DNA of 64,000 nt, taken from assembly GCA_013398955.1 (NCBI GenBank), contig VWPU01005243.1:1-64000 (forward strand). The letters are read 5' to 3'. Under the pieces are notes generated by a model, which ran no database searches, was not told the origin of the DNA, and saw only the letters and a list, made by a program, of their open reading frames with translations. This DNA comes from Callaeas wilsoni. Taxonomy: Eukaryota > Chordata > Aves > Passeriformes > Callaeidae. How positions within the stretch are numbered: the first letter of the stretch is position 1; every line of letters begins with the position of its first letter. Made by a program: the position numbers and the translations under genes. Positions 35,831 to 50,601 of this stretch are shown piece after piece.

Positions 35831-38800
35831 AAAATACCTACCAATAGGACGTGCTTAAATACGTATATTGTGTGTATACATTGGTAAGGTAAATGGTAAT
35901 CTATTTGGTGAAACTGAATTTTAAAAAATACATAGCTTTTGAAAAGAGAGATGGACTGTATATAAGAGCATGTTGTGAATTTTTATGCTTTCTTTTTAAA
36001 ATTCAGCATCTATAAATTAGGTTCTGTGACCAAGCTTGTTTCATTCCTCAGTTATCAAGACAGCATTCCTAGATCCACAATACCTAATATTTGTGTCAGC
36101 TTTTACTGGCAAGTAGACAGAATAAAGAAACACAACTTTTTTTTTTTCTCTTTGACAAATATAGAGGACCTAAATAATAGATCATATTAAAAAAATCATT
36201 AGACTTATTATAATGACATTCTTTAGATTGTTATTATAATTAGCGTTAGGTATTTCAAACATAAAAAAGGTATGTTTGCATGAATCATGCTAAAAGCCAG
36301 AAGAATGTCCCTTGTTTTGATGAGCTTGGAACATAATGCTTTGAGCAAGATTATCGAGAGAGATTTCATGTGCTCAATTGGATACTCAGAGCTATGTGGA
36401 AATCCCACATTATACTTTTAGTTCATTGTGAACAGATAATCTTTTCATGTCTCTGACAAGGAGTATTTCAATTCATTGTCTCCTTTCAATTGATAGCTCC
36501 TATGAGTGACAAACTCATGTAAAAATGTTCAGATTCCAAATATGTTACTTCATTGTAATAGTGTTAGCACATGGGAGGAATTGTAGCTTTTACTGATCCA
36601 TTTCTTCACAACATATCAAAATAGAAACACTGCACTGGCTAAAAAAAAAAGATAGTAACACTTCCACTGATATTTGAAAGTTTGTCCAGCCTGTCATGAG
36701 AGAGTTATTGGTAGAAGGAATGCTAATACCACGTTAAAACTTGGCATATAGGAAAACTGATACTCTGGGCAATGTACATGTTTTCGTTATGCTTATTTGG
36801 ACTGGCTCTGATAGCTGGCTCTGCTTATCAGGAAGGACCAAAATAAAGATGGATATTTTCAACTGAGTATTGGTGAGACCTTCTCTGTACCAACATTGTT
36901 CAAAAAGTTCTCATATATTCAGTCATGATTTTTTTAGACATTCATTGTCTCTGATATCTTGAGCTAGAAATTAGATGCCTAACCTCTAATGAAAGGCAAC
37001 AGTAGATGGATGTCTTACCTTTAAGTACCAGCCTTTGCTGGGACTTATAAAATACATCCTCAAATGTAATTAGTTCCAATTTATTTAAACAGTACTCAGT
37101 TGAACAGCAAACGCTTCCACAGTTAAATCTTTAATATTAATTGCTCATCAAAATTTCCTTCAACTCTTTGACATTTCTTCTCAACAAACAGTAAGATAAA
37201 ATTTAGATAATTGAGTATCCTTACCATCAGGATCAGTTTCAGCAATTTGAGCTCCTGTAACCAAAATGTTCTCAATTGTGTAACAAACAATATCCTAGCC
37301 TGTCTCTCTGCATCACTAGAAAGCATTCTGCTCTACTAATGCCTTACATCGAAGAGAAGAGTTTGTTCTTAAAATCAAGGTATATAACACACAGCCTGCC
37401 TGCCCAAAAAAAAAATATGACACACCATAAAAGATTCATTATTATTAGATTAGTATTGGTATTAGTATTTATCAGTACATTTAATCTAAGGGGTCATTGA
37501 CCTATTTCCTTTAAAAACATTTTACAGTGCTTATGGAAAATGACACTGAGTTCAAATCCTTTCAGTGCATTTGAAGACCTGGATGAAACAGGCCTGTAGG
37601 AACAAAGAAATCTTTAACTTATTTAACATAGATTATCAAGTAATCACCGAATTATACAGGAAAAGTGCTATTACCATCCTGACCAGAGGTACTAGAAATG
37701 AACCAATGAACTAGAAATGAATGCACTAATTTTCCATTACTATTCTCCTGAGCTAAGTGACCACACTGTTAATGTATAAAACTGCAAGGGACCTGATGAA
37801 ATTAATTTCATGCCTAGGCTTTCCAGTAGTTGCTTTTCAGAGAAATCTTTGTAGGCTGAAAAACTCTTCTAAAATTTCAGTTAGAGTAGGATTCAATGGC
37901 AAAATGGAATCGGAGCTAGTGTTTGCATCCAGGTCAAATACTATCAAACAGTAGCTTCACCTAGAAATAGTGATAAACATTGACTTTGCACTTAACTATG
38001 ACTGACACGTAAATAACATAAGTACCTATATGGAAAAAAAATAAAATAGAGAGACCGTGATTTTAATGACCCTATTAACTACAGAATATTACCTTCTCCG
38101 TCACCATCTTGAATTTAGAACAGATCTGAATCTGTTCTAAATTATGGAAATGTAATTTTAAAGAACACTAAGGTTATGAAGGCTCCTGGGTGCCACACCT
38201 CAAAAACACTTCTGAGATTCAACGTGTGGCCTCAGCTTTGGGATCTGTGAATACACAACCACCAGTAACCCCTTTTGAGCATGACATCAGCGATGACATC
38301 TCTAGCTAGGTATCAAAGCTTGCTTTTCAGTGAGATACATTTCTAACTTTAGACTCTATATCAGCAAGTTCTCTAAAAATATGACATATTTCAAACGCAC
38401 AGAGTATGAATAAAGAAGTGTAAAGTGCACACAGAAAAGTAGCATAATCATAAAGGAAAAATCTTAAGCCTTTCATCAGTATTTTTGGTGCTGTAAACTG
38501 TACCAAATTTAGGTGTCTTACGGCCCCAAAACTGTACTTTCCCCCCAAAAGACCATTATGTCATTTATTCTTATCCATTACTGTATTACCTTCTTGTCAA
38601 AACTTGCAAAATACACAACAGCTTCCTACAGCAAAACTTACAGTGTATAGGAGAGCAGAGTCACCCTCCTGTTCACACCCTGCAAACCAGACAGGTCCCA
38701 GGTGCTTTTACAGTGCTTTGGCTGGATCAGGAAGTTCGACTGTGGCCAAGTGTTCACTTAAAGTCAAGCACGAAACAGATCAAAACCACTAAGACATTAC

Positions 38801-40050
38801 TATTATTCTAAACTAAAGGTAGTAAGGAGTCTTAGATGGATTAACTGAGCTTCTAAAGAGCTTCCTAACACTTGCCCTGTCACACTATAGCAGACTGCAC
38901 TACCAAGGAAACATTTATTTTTAAAAATCAAGAGACCTAGTACTTTTTACAGTTTACTTTCACATATTTTACTTCCATGATAAGTATCGTAAAGGATCAC
39001 TTCAGCTGAAAAGACAGGATGTCCCCTTGTTATACCAAGAGACAGAACGGCTTGTCTGTGCTCCCACTCCCTGGGCTCATGGAAGCATTGCTCACAAGTA
39101 TGCCTCGTTGCATTAAGGAGAATCTCTTGCATTTCTAGTTTTAAGGCACTATTACTATGAAAAGATCAGGAACCACATTATGCTCTTATTTACGCTCCTT
39201 TTGGTACTAGGTTTATATCAAAGTCAGGGTGAGCTCCATCTCTCATGCTAAGGTAAATCAAACATTTTTAGTGAGTCTCCTAATGCCACATCCTAATCCC
39301 TCTATGGAAGCTTCTCTCTCTGGAGACATTTCAAATGTGTTTATTAGAAAGACCATATTTATATCTTCAGGGAAGCCTGTATACAAAATGGAAAAACCTT
39401 GTAGGGCAGATGTTGCAATTGGCTAAAAGATTGAAACCGAGCTTTGTTTTATGCAAACTAGAGCGTAAACATTTATCATGTAACTAGGATTTAAAGGAAC
39501 AGAATGAAAGAATAAAAGGATAAAATTTGAATGCCTCTTTACACCCCTGTGCTACATTATGAAAGCATTAAGAATGTAGCAATTGACATTTTATTCTTGC
39601 TGGTCAATGACAGCTTTTAAAAGCTACTCCAAATGCTGGTTCAGCAAACTATATTTAAACTTATTATTCAATGGCACACACCAACATTCCACCCATGTTA
39701 AATGTCATGAAACTGTACTTTGTCCCGAATAACTAGAATAATCAATCACATTCATTCAGCTAGCGTGGCCTGCAGGGCAGTGGGGACTCTGCTGTTGGAA
39801 CTTAAGGTACACATGAATAAAACGTAAAATGCTAACATGTCACTAATGTGCTCAGATAATCTAATGTTATACCCCATATTGCATGACAAACTTTTGGAAC
39901 CTTCTCTCTTGGAAATAGCAATGACCCATTAGACTCTAAAGCCTGAGAAGAAATTTAATTCCTTGTTAGCGTTTAACATAAAAGGGTAAATTTCTGAATT
40001 TCATCAATCAATGTTTTTCCAGATATTCTGGACACACCTATTAGTAATGG
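35831..40050. other. Intronic AT-rich sequence
   Basis: Contains a T run (36139-36148) and a 13-bp inverted repeat (38112-38143). No gene or LINE is recognised. Confidence 0.6.
38112..38143. repeat. Perfect 13-bp inverted repeat (hairpin)
   Basis: AATTTAGAACAGA (38112-38124) and its exact reverse complement TCTGTTCTAAATT (38131-38143) flank a 6-base loop TCTGAA. Thirteen paired bases with a short loop is well above ordinary chance for this length of DNA. AGAACA/TGTTCT halves resemble steroid-receptor half-sites, but their 10-base spacing is not the usual 3. Confidence 0.85.
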
Positions 40051-40056
40051 CTAGCA

Positions 40057-40178
40057 TAAAAAAACCAAAAACAACCTGACAACAAACAAACAAAACCCAA
40101 AAAACAAAACAAAACTACAAACAAACGAACAAAAAACAACACGCCCCCCCCCACCACCAACCAACCAACCAATCAACA
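40057..40178 (+). repeat. 120-bp A/C-only strand-asymmetric tract
   Basis: Nearly no G or T on the + strand. It moves from AACAAACAAAC-type units to a 9-10-base C run (40144 onward) and then CCAACCAACCAACC. It is the largest low-complexity tract in the window. Confidence 0.9.
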
Positions 40179-43100
40179 GAAACCAGCTTTGCTACATTTG
40201 CGATAGGGAGCATCCAAATGGCCAATGGTCACAGCATGTTTATACCCAAGTTCCAAGATCTTCTGTGATCTTGTTGAGACTATTTTGGGATGAGGGAAGA
40301 ATTAAGAAAAAACAAGATGAGAAGAAGCGTTTGGCACAAAACAAACCCATGGACAACATCAGTAAGATTTGGCAGAGTTGCAACTACACGTTTCATTTCA
40401 GTGAAAGGAAAAGCGAAAATAAAACATAGGGTTCACTGAATCCACAAGATCTGAGACAGAAAGACCCACTCAGAGTGAGTTTCATGTTTACCCAGTGAGG
40501 AAAAACTGTTAAACATTAACACCAATCAACATACTAGATTGATCTCTGTAAACCGTATAGAACCATGTAGCCCACATTTAGGTCAGAGCACCTGCTCTTA
40601 TCTTAACTTCCTATCCCTGTTCCTGGACTTTTGAAAGGCCTTTTCTTCATCGATGAGATAGAGGGAAAGGAGATTGTTTTTATTATTCTGTCATCATTCG
40701 TCACACCCTAGCTGTGTAGGCAGTTGATGCTTTATTTTTTTAGTAATCTAAACAAAGAGAAAAATCTGGTGTTTCTGCTTTCAATTTGCCCACAGGTGAA
40801 GTACAAAGGGCCAAACTGACACTTAATATTTAAGTCATAGTTATATTGCAAGAGTGTTTACAGTGGCAAGGATAGCAATGACTGCCAGCACTCAAAAATC
40901 ACAGAACTGATGATAACTGAGTAAACAGTTATGGGAACACTGGGTCATCCAAAAGTCATTATTTGGCATATCAATACATCTCATTACCTCTCATGTACTA
41001 CTTCAACTCGACATGAAGACAACTTTAGAATACATTGTTCTAACACATGAACAATGCAAACAGTTTGGATCATGGGCCCGCTATTCGTTATTTAAGAAAG
41101 TCTCAGCTCCTCTACCAAAACATCTTACTGGCTTTTCAGAATGGAAGTCACTTGTGATACTGCTATAGTATAAAACGCAAGATTAATTTTCTCTCTTTAA
41201 ATGTCAGTGCTGTGTAAGTAAATTAAGTTTCCATGCTTTAGCATGATGCTGCCTGATGGTTTGGTTTTGTTGAGTGTCATATAGCTAAAATTTTTCACAG
41301 GACTATTTGTCCAGAAGCAGCACTGACAAAAGCTGAGATGATAGTGTTAAATTTGACAGTCAGGAAGATAAAAAAAACCCATATATAATATAGAAAATAT
41401 ATGTGCTATATTTTACAATGTACTAAATAGAAAGAATAATGGCTGGAAATAGACATTCTCAGTATTTCTATTCCAATAAAAGAATCATTTTAAAGTCATT
41501 TTTGATTCTAATCAAAAACCATAAATATTACAGTAGTATCATAGATGACAGCAAAATTACTTTTGTTGGCCCATGAAATGATTTTGATGGTGTGTATTCA
41601 AGTCAGCAATGCACAGACCAGAACATCTTCACAGGAGATACCTTTTAGGACAGCTGTTGACCCTTTCTAATTACATACCAAACAATGAAATGGGTACTGT
41701 GGATGAATACTGAAGGACAAGGACCAAGCTATATGATGCTGACATATAAGTTTGTACTTCAGTTATTTCCATTGAAACTTCTCTACAGATAGTCAAGGCT
41801 GCCAAGCTCTATCAGTTCAGCAGGTAGTACTCAGAAGTTAATAAGAAAATAAAGTAAATAAGGAGTAGTCAAACGAAGTACAGGAAACAGGACAAATAAA
41901 GCATTATGTGTGCCAAGTTGCTGGGGTTTTTAAACTGTGGAACACATCAAAGGAACTTTCACTTCAGTCTGATTTCTTTGATGCCCACCTTTAACCCTAT
42001 TATTATGAATATCTTGCAGAAAAATTGAGAATACCCAATAGGAGTCACAGAAATGAAATTATTCTACCAGTACATTAAAAACAGGTCTGAAAGCAGGCAA
42101 AAGCTTTCATTAAAAAAGGGAAGATGCACTACTGAGCATAAACTTACTTGGCTTTTGACATATTTTCATGCACTAAGTTGGACAGATGAGGGAGCTATAT
42201 TCCATAATTTAAAGCTGGACAGTGCATTTAACATACAGTTTATATATAGAAAAAGTGTGAAGTACCAGTACTCCATGGGAAAAATATATGTCTGTATTAA
42301 AGAGACATAAGTTGTTCTTTCCTGTTTCATCAAGATACATTTCTCACACGACCCTTCAGTTCTGCGAGCCGGCACAGGAATATGAAAGAGTAGAGTTTAG
42401 CCAACTGGCCACCATTCCTCAACCTGTTCCTGAAAGAATACGATGACATGACAGTCTTGGAACAAAATTCACAGAAGAGCAGGGAGAAGATATACTCATA
42501 CTCTACAGGACACTAATTTAAATCTTAAAGTCAAACTCTCGTTATCTATGGAATGACCCCTATAAAGAGCATTATAAGCTCACCCTTACTTGACGTAGTG
42601 GATGCCCCCTTCTTAGAGGTTTATATGCTTGCTTTTTTATCCTCCCCCACAAATCTAAATCTATCAATACCTCAAGTTATTAATTTGTAGGGTCTATCAT
42701 AAAAAATAAAGCTACCTCTAACTAAACAAAATATTTCTGGCAAGCTCAAATACTAACACTATTTTACCTTTGTAAACAACAAAATGAAAGTGTTTGCTAG
42801 ATTGCCGGTGAAAATTCCTTAAATACTTATTTAATACTATGTCTGTGGAAAGAGGCCTTTGGTTCATTATAGGTTCACACCAACGCACTCCATTTTTAAC
42901 AGATAATTAGGTACTATAAACTTCAATATCAGATGCTGTTTTCAGTCTAAGACAGTATGCTCTTACTCTTCTTTTTTTCCAAGAGAGCAGCAGATAAACC
43001 ATTCTGGCACTAAAAGAACCAGCTTCTTAGCTTAAATATTCTATAGAGGTCCTGTGCTACCCTTGGCAGAATTGTGTATCAGTCCATATGGAAGAGACTG

Positions 43101-46100
43101 ACTTTATTCTTTTCTCTGAAACTGTTCCTCTGCAGCTGTGCAGATCCTACACAGCTAAAGAGTTAGTCCCTCTTTTACTTACGCTCAGTGAACTCACCCG
43201 TTTGAGATTTTTGTTTTCTTTTAAGACATCATAAGAGAAAGAAGACCTATCCTCTTGTTAAATTGCTAGTAGTTTTGCTGGGTGATAAATGCACGTTTTT
43301 ACTGTCTTCTTCCCGATTTCATTGGTGTTTATTATCTGAGTACTCAGGTTATATTGCAGTTACCATTACTTTGGGAAAGCTTCAAAGTAAAAGGAAAATC
43401 AGGTGCTTGCCCTATTATGAGTCATGATCTATACAGGTTTTAATCTCAAATATTTTCTTTTACATGACTGATCTTTTTTCTGATTGCATTGAAAAAAAAT
43501 ATCATCTTTTAAAATGCTGTCTCAAGTGAATCTTAACCCTTAATTGTATTGTGTCTCAGCCTAGCAAGAGACTCTTAAATTTACCAAACTCAAACTCTCG
43601 ATGTACATGGAGGGGAATTTAAATAATTAATACAGAATATTTTATATAATACAAAAATCCTCATAGTATATTATTCAAGTAGCACTCAACTAATTCTCAG
43701 AAAATATAACCTTCTCTTTATGCTAACACTCAAACGTGTAGGAACGATATTCTGTCTATTATTACCTGGACCCAAGCATAGTCAAAGCATCCTAAGAATT
43801 TCCTTCAAAGATGGCGTTCCTTGGCCATTGACACGTTTCTGTTTGTTCTGTTTCTCAATCCACGAGTATCACTGCGTTCAATTTAAATCTTACCAATTAC
43901 AGCACATGCTATCTGAACTGCCTTCCAGTCAATAGCCTTCATTCTAGGGTTCATTTTTCTATCTACAGAGTATAAACAATCCTGAGAAGTTAGAGCAGCC
44001 TCAGGCTGCGCTTCCAAAGATGTGGCTGACTTTTCTCAGAATAATCTTATTTACTTTTCTTTGAATCATTTCAGTAGTCCAATATTTTGATTCCAAATAG
44101 ATGTTAGTTTTCTACATTTATGTTTTATTTTCATTATTATCTCCACTTGCCTTTTCAGTGAACAAATGCAGCAGAATGTGATTCAAATTAAAAACAGTGA
44201 TTACATGTGTTCTCTGTGCAGTCCTTCCACTATATAATTATCCTCATCTTCAAAAACTTATCCTAGCACAGCTAAGCTAAATCTTTCAAGCTGCAGATCT
44301 TGTCTTTTTGGACATAGGGATGGGTTTATTCATTTCCTTTATTCCATCGTATGTCACATGTGTAAGCAATTTGGTGTCCTTTTAGTGCTCTAGATTACCA
44401 AACTCAGCTTCCTGTATCTTCAGAAGTCATGCTTCTCTACCTCTAATTATCTTTAACCTGTCTCATCTCAGCTATCTTCAGCTCATGCACATCTGATGTT
44501 CTGCAGCCCTTACCAGCCTGCTATCATCTGCAAATTGAAGTGGACTTTTCAAACCATTAATGAACTAAGTTAGATAGATTATTCATATATTATTAATAAT
44601 AAGGCATATTAACTTCTCATCTGACTAGATAAGAGGTCATTATGCATATAACCAAAATTTTCCTCTGTAATTAATTTGAAATTTTTTGTCATTTTTGATG
44701 ACCTTGAGGTTGTGCAAAGTCTAATATTCTGTTGCAATTTAAAAAGCTTCATGTGAAAAACATCTACCATAATGAGATGTTTTTTTCCCCTCTTTCAGCC
44801 TTTGAATGACAGTATAAGTTTAGGACCCAATGACAGCTTAGCTGAGTTTCAAAGTTTGTAGGATTTGGTCATTTTTCTCTGTATTTAAACACATATTCAC
44901 TTTTGAGTTCACATATGATGTATGTATATATGTGCCTCTCTAAGGCAATAATGTGTTATTAATCAGATGAAAATTCTCCCAATGACAGCTAAAGAATTTG
45001 ACACATTTAAAGTATTCTTCTATATGCATTCTATTTTCTTTAAATGTTTCTTGACTATTTGTGTATTTCAGTTAATTTTCCTTGTTTATTTGTTATGTAG
45101 TCTTGATGCAAGCAATTGGTCCCATCAGTCACATGACATCAAATTTGAAAATATGCACGTAATGAATAACTGGTAGGAAATGCTGATAAATGAGGACCTG
45201 CTGAATTATTGCATAAATATGCTGCATTTGAAACAAATATGGGAATTCCTAAGGGCTAGCTATTTTTGAAGTATTGCTACAAATGTCTTTTGGTGACTAA
45301 GAGAAAATACACAAATCCAGAGGTAAAATACCATGACTGAGCCATCCAGCTAGTTGGATTTTGAATTTATACTTTCAAGTAGTAACCTTCAATCACCTTT
45401 TCCTAGCTCTAAGACCTAACACCTGGGCTATGAATATTAAAAAACTTGAGGTTCTAGAAAGTATTGCAGCTGCTTTAGTAAGTGAACAAATACGTAATTA
45501 AAAAATATAAATTTAGAAAAATTCATTATGAAAGTACCATTAATCTGAAGCATACTACTCCCAGCCCTGAGTTTCTGATGAAAGTTCAAATATGACTCTA
45601 GTTATCATAATCAAAATCTGGTTCTTTGTTTGAACAACTCAAAGATTAACATGAATATTTACTAGTTAGCTATGCAAATCATACTTTATTGGGAATAAGG
45701 AATCAGTATGAAAACACCATAAAGGTAGTCTTCCAGTAAGAAGACCTAAATTCTAAGTCTACTTTTCCCATTACCTGTAGGAAATAAGGTTAAAATGAAT
45801 ATTCTAGCATTCCAGACAAGCATAATAATGGATTTCACATATTTTTTTTCTCCTACACCTTACCTTGCATCTACTCACTTTAGTGAGGGTGACAAAACTC
45901 TTGTTAAGTTTTACAGGTACAGGAACAGACCTACTTTTTTGAAAACGTCACGCAGACCAACAGGGGGCAAGAGAAAAAAAACCACTACAAATCCCACAAA
46001 ACGCACCACTCTCAGAGTACTCTGAGGCATGCATTAAATAAGTATCAGAACAAGCGATTGTTGGCTGGGGATTAAGTTGCAATTTTTGTCTCATGATAAG

Positions 46101-49100
46101 CTTCTTTATTTCATACCCTGTAAAATACAGGGGAGCTAAACAGTTTTTGTATTTTAATCTTTACTGGCAGACAGACAATAAGTCACATCTAAGGACAGAA
46201 GTGTACTGAGCAAAACCTCAAAGCTATTTTGAAAAAAAGTTAGGCTAACCTTCTAGTTTTATATCCAGACAAAAATCGACCAAACAATCAAAACAAGGAG
46301 AATAACAAAAATGTTAAATCTTCCTCTCTTTGCTATAACCCTGCTCCAGGGGGTAAGTCAGTCATTCAAAAATTAGCCAAATGAAGTCAGGGTTCAAAAG
46401 GATTTTAAAAGTCAGGTCCAGACCTTGTTGATACAGGTGTTGCTGCATACACACTGGTTGTGTGCTTTGAATTGTTTTAGATTTCTCAAGTAATGGGAAT
46501 TCCAGGTTGCTTAAAACTGTTATGCTGTGGTCTAGTAGATGTTAAAGAACACTTCTAGATGTATCCACTGTTGGAATAAAGTAATGGAAAAAGAACCTGA
46601 GAGCATGAGAGTAGAGAAAAACAGATTTGAGTGAAAAAGATAAAATATACTGGAAGTTAGAAATAGAAACACATACTGGGAAGAATGAAAATTAGTGAAA
46701 TATTCCCATAAACAAATAGTCTGCAAAAACTGTAAAATCCCATAAGGGAGAACTTACACATGGGAAATAAGAAAGCTGTTCTTATCTTATGAAATTTTTG
46801 TTAAAAATTAAATTCAATAGAGAATTCTAGGCATTCATGAATACCAAAGCATATAATTTTTCACAACATTACCTGTCTATTTAGACAGAGAATTTATAGC
46901 AAGCTCCAGGCAACATAGTCAGGGTGGGGTAAAAAAAAGCAAATTCAGAGTTGCTCTGATTTCTCTTTGCTCCAGGTATAAACAGGTGTCATTGTCCTTT
47001 CTGTTGGATACTTTCAGTCCTTTACAAATTCAGAAGAGATGATCCAATGCATAGCAGAAAGTAATTGCTATTTGCCAGCAAATAGTACTTTGGGATTCCT
47101 TATCATGAGGCTGATTATCTGAGAAGTGGAGTCTTTAAAACTTTTGCTAAACAAAAAAAAGCTGTCTCCACAGTTGGATTCTCCTTGATATTCAGTGCAA
47201 ACTGATAGGTTTTTTTAAATTTTAATTTCTAGTAATGTGTGAAATAATGTTTTAAATACAAAACAGACTTCATGACTACATTTTCTCATCAAATATAGCA
47301 AGAATTCAACTCTATGCCTGCACTTTATTTTTATGGCATGGTTGTTCCATTGAAAACAGATCTAAAAATATAGTGTCTTTAAAAGGCAGCAGAGCAAGAT
47401 GCAACTATGTTAATTGTTGAAACGCAAAAAGAATGCATGGATTTGGTTTAAGTAAAACACTTTCATGGATAATGTAACTCTCAGCTTAAGGAATACATTT
47501 TTGGGGATAATATATTTAATTATTGTAGTAATATGTGCTGAAATGGTACTTTCACTGCACAGTGTTTAGTTATCACAGAGCTATAAAGGCATCCTTAATC
47601 CATTTTAACAGGGCTCTGTTAGAGAACTGGATTTCTAAAAGAAAGCCAAAGTATTTAGATCAAGGTACATGACATTCTGAATGGAATAATAACAAAAACT
47701 ACAACAAAACAAATAACAAAAAAAACCCAAGAACCTAGAAGACAGTGTAATTTTAGTTACTTTTGGGAATGGACCAGAAATGAGTTTCAAGTGGGATTAT
47801 GAGAGTGTCATGGGGCAGCGGGAAGGTTGGCTCAAAGATTAGTCATTAGTTCAAATGGCTTTTAGTAGCTGGTGATGAAAAAGCTGTGCTTGTCTAACGG
47901 TCTGGATTATTCAGCTTGTTAATGTGACATAATTATCCAGTGGACTGCAATCTCCAAGAAAAAATAAATATATTACTATCTGTATTAAGAATTTGTAGCT
48001 TGTCTCTGAACAAGGACAAAAGATCAGTGAGGATTACAAACCTCCCCATGCCCTTAAAATTATACGACGAAATTAAAGAGGTGATTTGATACTCTTGGGT
48101 ACATAACACTCACGCATCACTTAATCTTTTTAACACAGAATGACTGTGCTTGTCCCTGAACAGGTCTAATTCCAAATGTCCATCAGTCATTGGTGGAGGA
48201 TCATTATTTTTCTCAGAGAAAGGAAAGTAAAAATCTAGAGTATCAAAAAATAACACAGGACTTATTTCACAATAAGAGATACTTTTCTTCTTTTGTGTTC
48301 CCTTGCCTTTTCTCCAGCTATCAACACAAACTTTGCCTATTTGTAAAATAAAAATCCTATCCATATATTGAAACAGAGAGAATATTTCCATTTTCACATT
48401 TTCACAGAATGAGCTACAATAATTTATTATATCCATAGCACAGTTCCCACTGATCTTGAAAGGAGCAAAATATTGTTAGTGAGACACAGAAGGCACTGAC
48501 AACTACTGGTAGCTAAATAATGTACTGCAGTTGCGTGTGCAAGTTTATAGCACTTGTTCAAACTCATACTTAACTAACTTGGGCACTGTAAAGCCCTGCA
48601 TGAACATTTTTATTCAATAAAAGCACTGCATTTTGTGGTTAAAACACATGATACTATTTATCCACTCAGTGCATTTTTTTAAGTTAAAACTGAATACTAC
48701 CATGAATGTGTTTCCTAGGTGGAAAAGTAACTATCTGTAAGACAGCTTAAAACAACTCAGCCAGCCTAGAAAGGTCAGATGTAGTTAGACTACAATCCAC
48801 AAAGCATAGTTTGTTTCAGCAAGATTTGCTGTGTTTGACTCAAATATTTGTCTGGCTCGTTAGCATTAGTGCAAATGCAAGGACAAGCCTTTGTATTTAA
48901 ATAACCAAGGAAGATGTGCAGCCTAGTTCCTCATATATTTTCCTGATTTATACAAATACCCCAGACTTTCTGGTGCATTTTCTTAAGTAATAGGCTAACT
49001 TGTTCAGATCTCAAATCTAAGCACACTCCAAGCACTTGAGCACATAATACATTTCCTTACATGATAATAAGGCAAAGATATTGTTCTAGTGAAACCATAT

Positions 49101-50270
49101 GTTCTTGAATCCTTGTGTGCTTCAAGAATGGAGTGATTTTCCACCCTATTGAATATACAGTTTTTAAACTACAGACCATATAGCAATATGAAATGGCAAA
49201 ATTTTTAAATCAAGCAGAAAATACCAAAAAAAACCAGAAAAGAAATGTGAAAGGCAAATCTATTGACAGCTACATTACAGAAGGCTGAAGTCTTCCACTG
49301 AGGGCTTTGAGTACAAATACTAGTGACATAAATGCAGTTTTTTTCATCTATTTTTGGCAACCATTTTTTCCATCACAAAAAGGAATATTTTGATAGTTCT
49401 TGCAGTAATGTATAAAGTCATATTGAACTTGGTCTGTGATATGATACATTTCAGTTCCCCAAGCCAGGGTACATCCCTCTTAAGAGAATTGCCATGATGC
49501 TGCACACATTTGTCAAACTACAATCCATTGTTTATTGTAAAAAACTTAATTCTTAAGGATGATGACTTCAAAGTCTCATCTTTACTTTTTAAGTCATGTA
49601 AAGATCAGGAGATATATGGCTTTGTTTAACCAAACAAAAAGTTATTTGTGGTAAACTGACTGAAATGCAAAAGAAAGAGTTAATCTTTAGTCAATGTGTA
49701 TTAAATTTAAAACCAGAAAACTCATTCACAAGAAAGAGTTTTATATGGAAATTCTCAAATCTTCTGCTTGTAAAGTTACTAAAATGAAAACAGATTCAGT
49801 AACCATTCATAACATCTAGCTTCTTGCTCTCTCTACAGTCTCTGTAAAACTACAACATACTCTGATGCTCCTTTTCATCTTGGCTTGCATAATCCCAGCA
49901 ATTCCTCCAAGATGAATTCCTGGTTTACATGAGTAAAATAAAGTGAAAAAAAATCATCAGAAATATCAATATGTTCCCTGAAGTATTTGAGAATCATCTG
50001 ACCAGGACCATTTCTGATCATGAGATCATTTAAGGACCTAACTGGGGTTATTTACAAGTTTCCCACCCTCCCAGTTCCCGCTTTCCCCGTTAGCAAAAAT
50101 TTTCACCTTATAGATGGATATAAAAGGTTCCTAATTTCTGCCATGCCTAGCCTAGAAGAAAATCTTGAATACGGTATTCTGTGGTACTAAATACCTTAAC
50201 AACTGTTATTAGTTGTTCTGCAATGGATTTCCCTTGCTTCAATCCTTCCCTCACATTTTCTTTCAGAAGC
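40179..50270. other. Intronic AT-rich sequence with simple repeats
   Basis: No gene or interspersed repeat family is recognised. It has short A/C tracts at about 46265-46310 and 47688-47731. Open frames such as 48110-48436 (- strand, 108 codons) have no recognisable domain. Confidence 0.6.
47688..47731 (+). repeat. A/C-rich low-complexity tract
   Basis: AACAAAAACTACAAC-type sequence running into AAAAAAAACCC, of the same style as the tract at 40.1 kb. Confidence 0.8.
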
Positions 50271-50271
50271 A

Positions 50272-50601
50272 TCAATTGCATTCAGGTTCCCACTGGATAG
50301 AAAAGCCCCTCCACAGGGAGCTTTTTGAAATGAGAACATTGCAGGACAAATACATTGTTTTCTTAGCTATCAAATCTGTGGTTTTTTCAGGAATACTCTC
50401 ATTTGGTTTTTGCTTTCCTCCCGATAATGCCTTCTTATAGTGTAGCAGCATTTCTGAGTCTAGATTTTTGTCAGCTTGACCTTTCCAGCTTACTGGGTCC
50501 AACTGTTTTTGTAATAAATCACTTGGCTTTTCAACAGCTTCCTTACTTACAAGGCTTTTCACTGGCTTTATTAAAAGTTGCAGAAGGTCAGTTTGAACCA
50601 T
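50272..50601 (-). other. Unidentified 109-codon open frame, possible retrocopy remnant or chance
   Basis: This frame starts with ATG and ends at TGA. Its translation is rich in Lys, Glu, Ser and Leu with balanced composition (for example KPVKSLVSKEAVEKPSD), more protein-like than most open frames here. The 71-75-codon frames on the other strand cover the same DNA, no poly-A tail or target duplication is seen, and I recognise no family. I list it for checking only and do not call it a gene. Confidence 0.12.

Noticed and set aside
37691..37728. ACTAGAAATGAA repeated at 19-bp spacing
   Set aside because: Only the first 12 bases repeat, in two copies, in AT-rich DNA. Likely chance or minor slippage.
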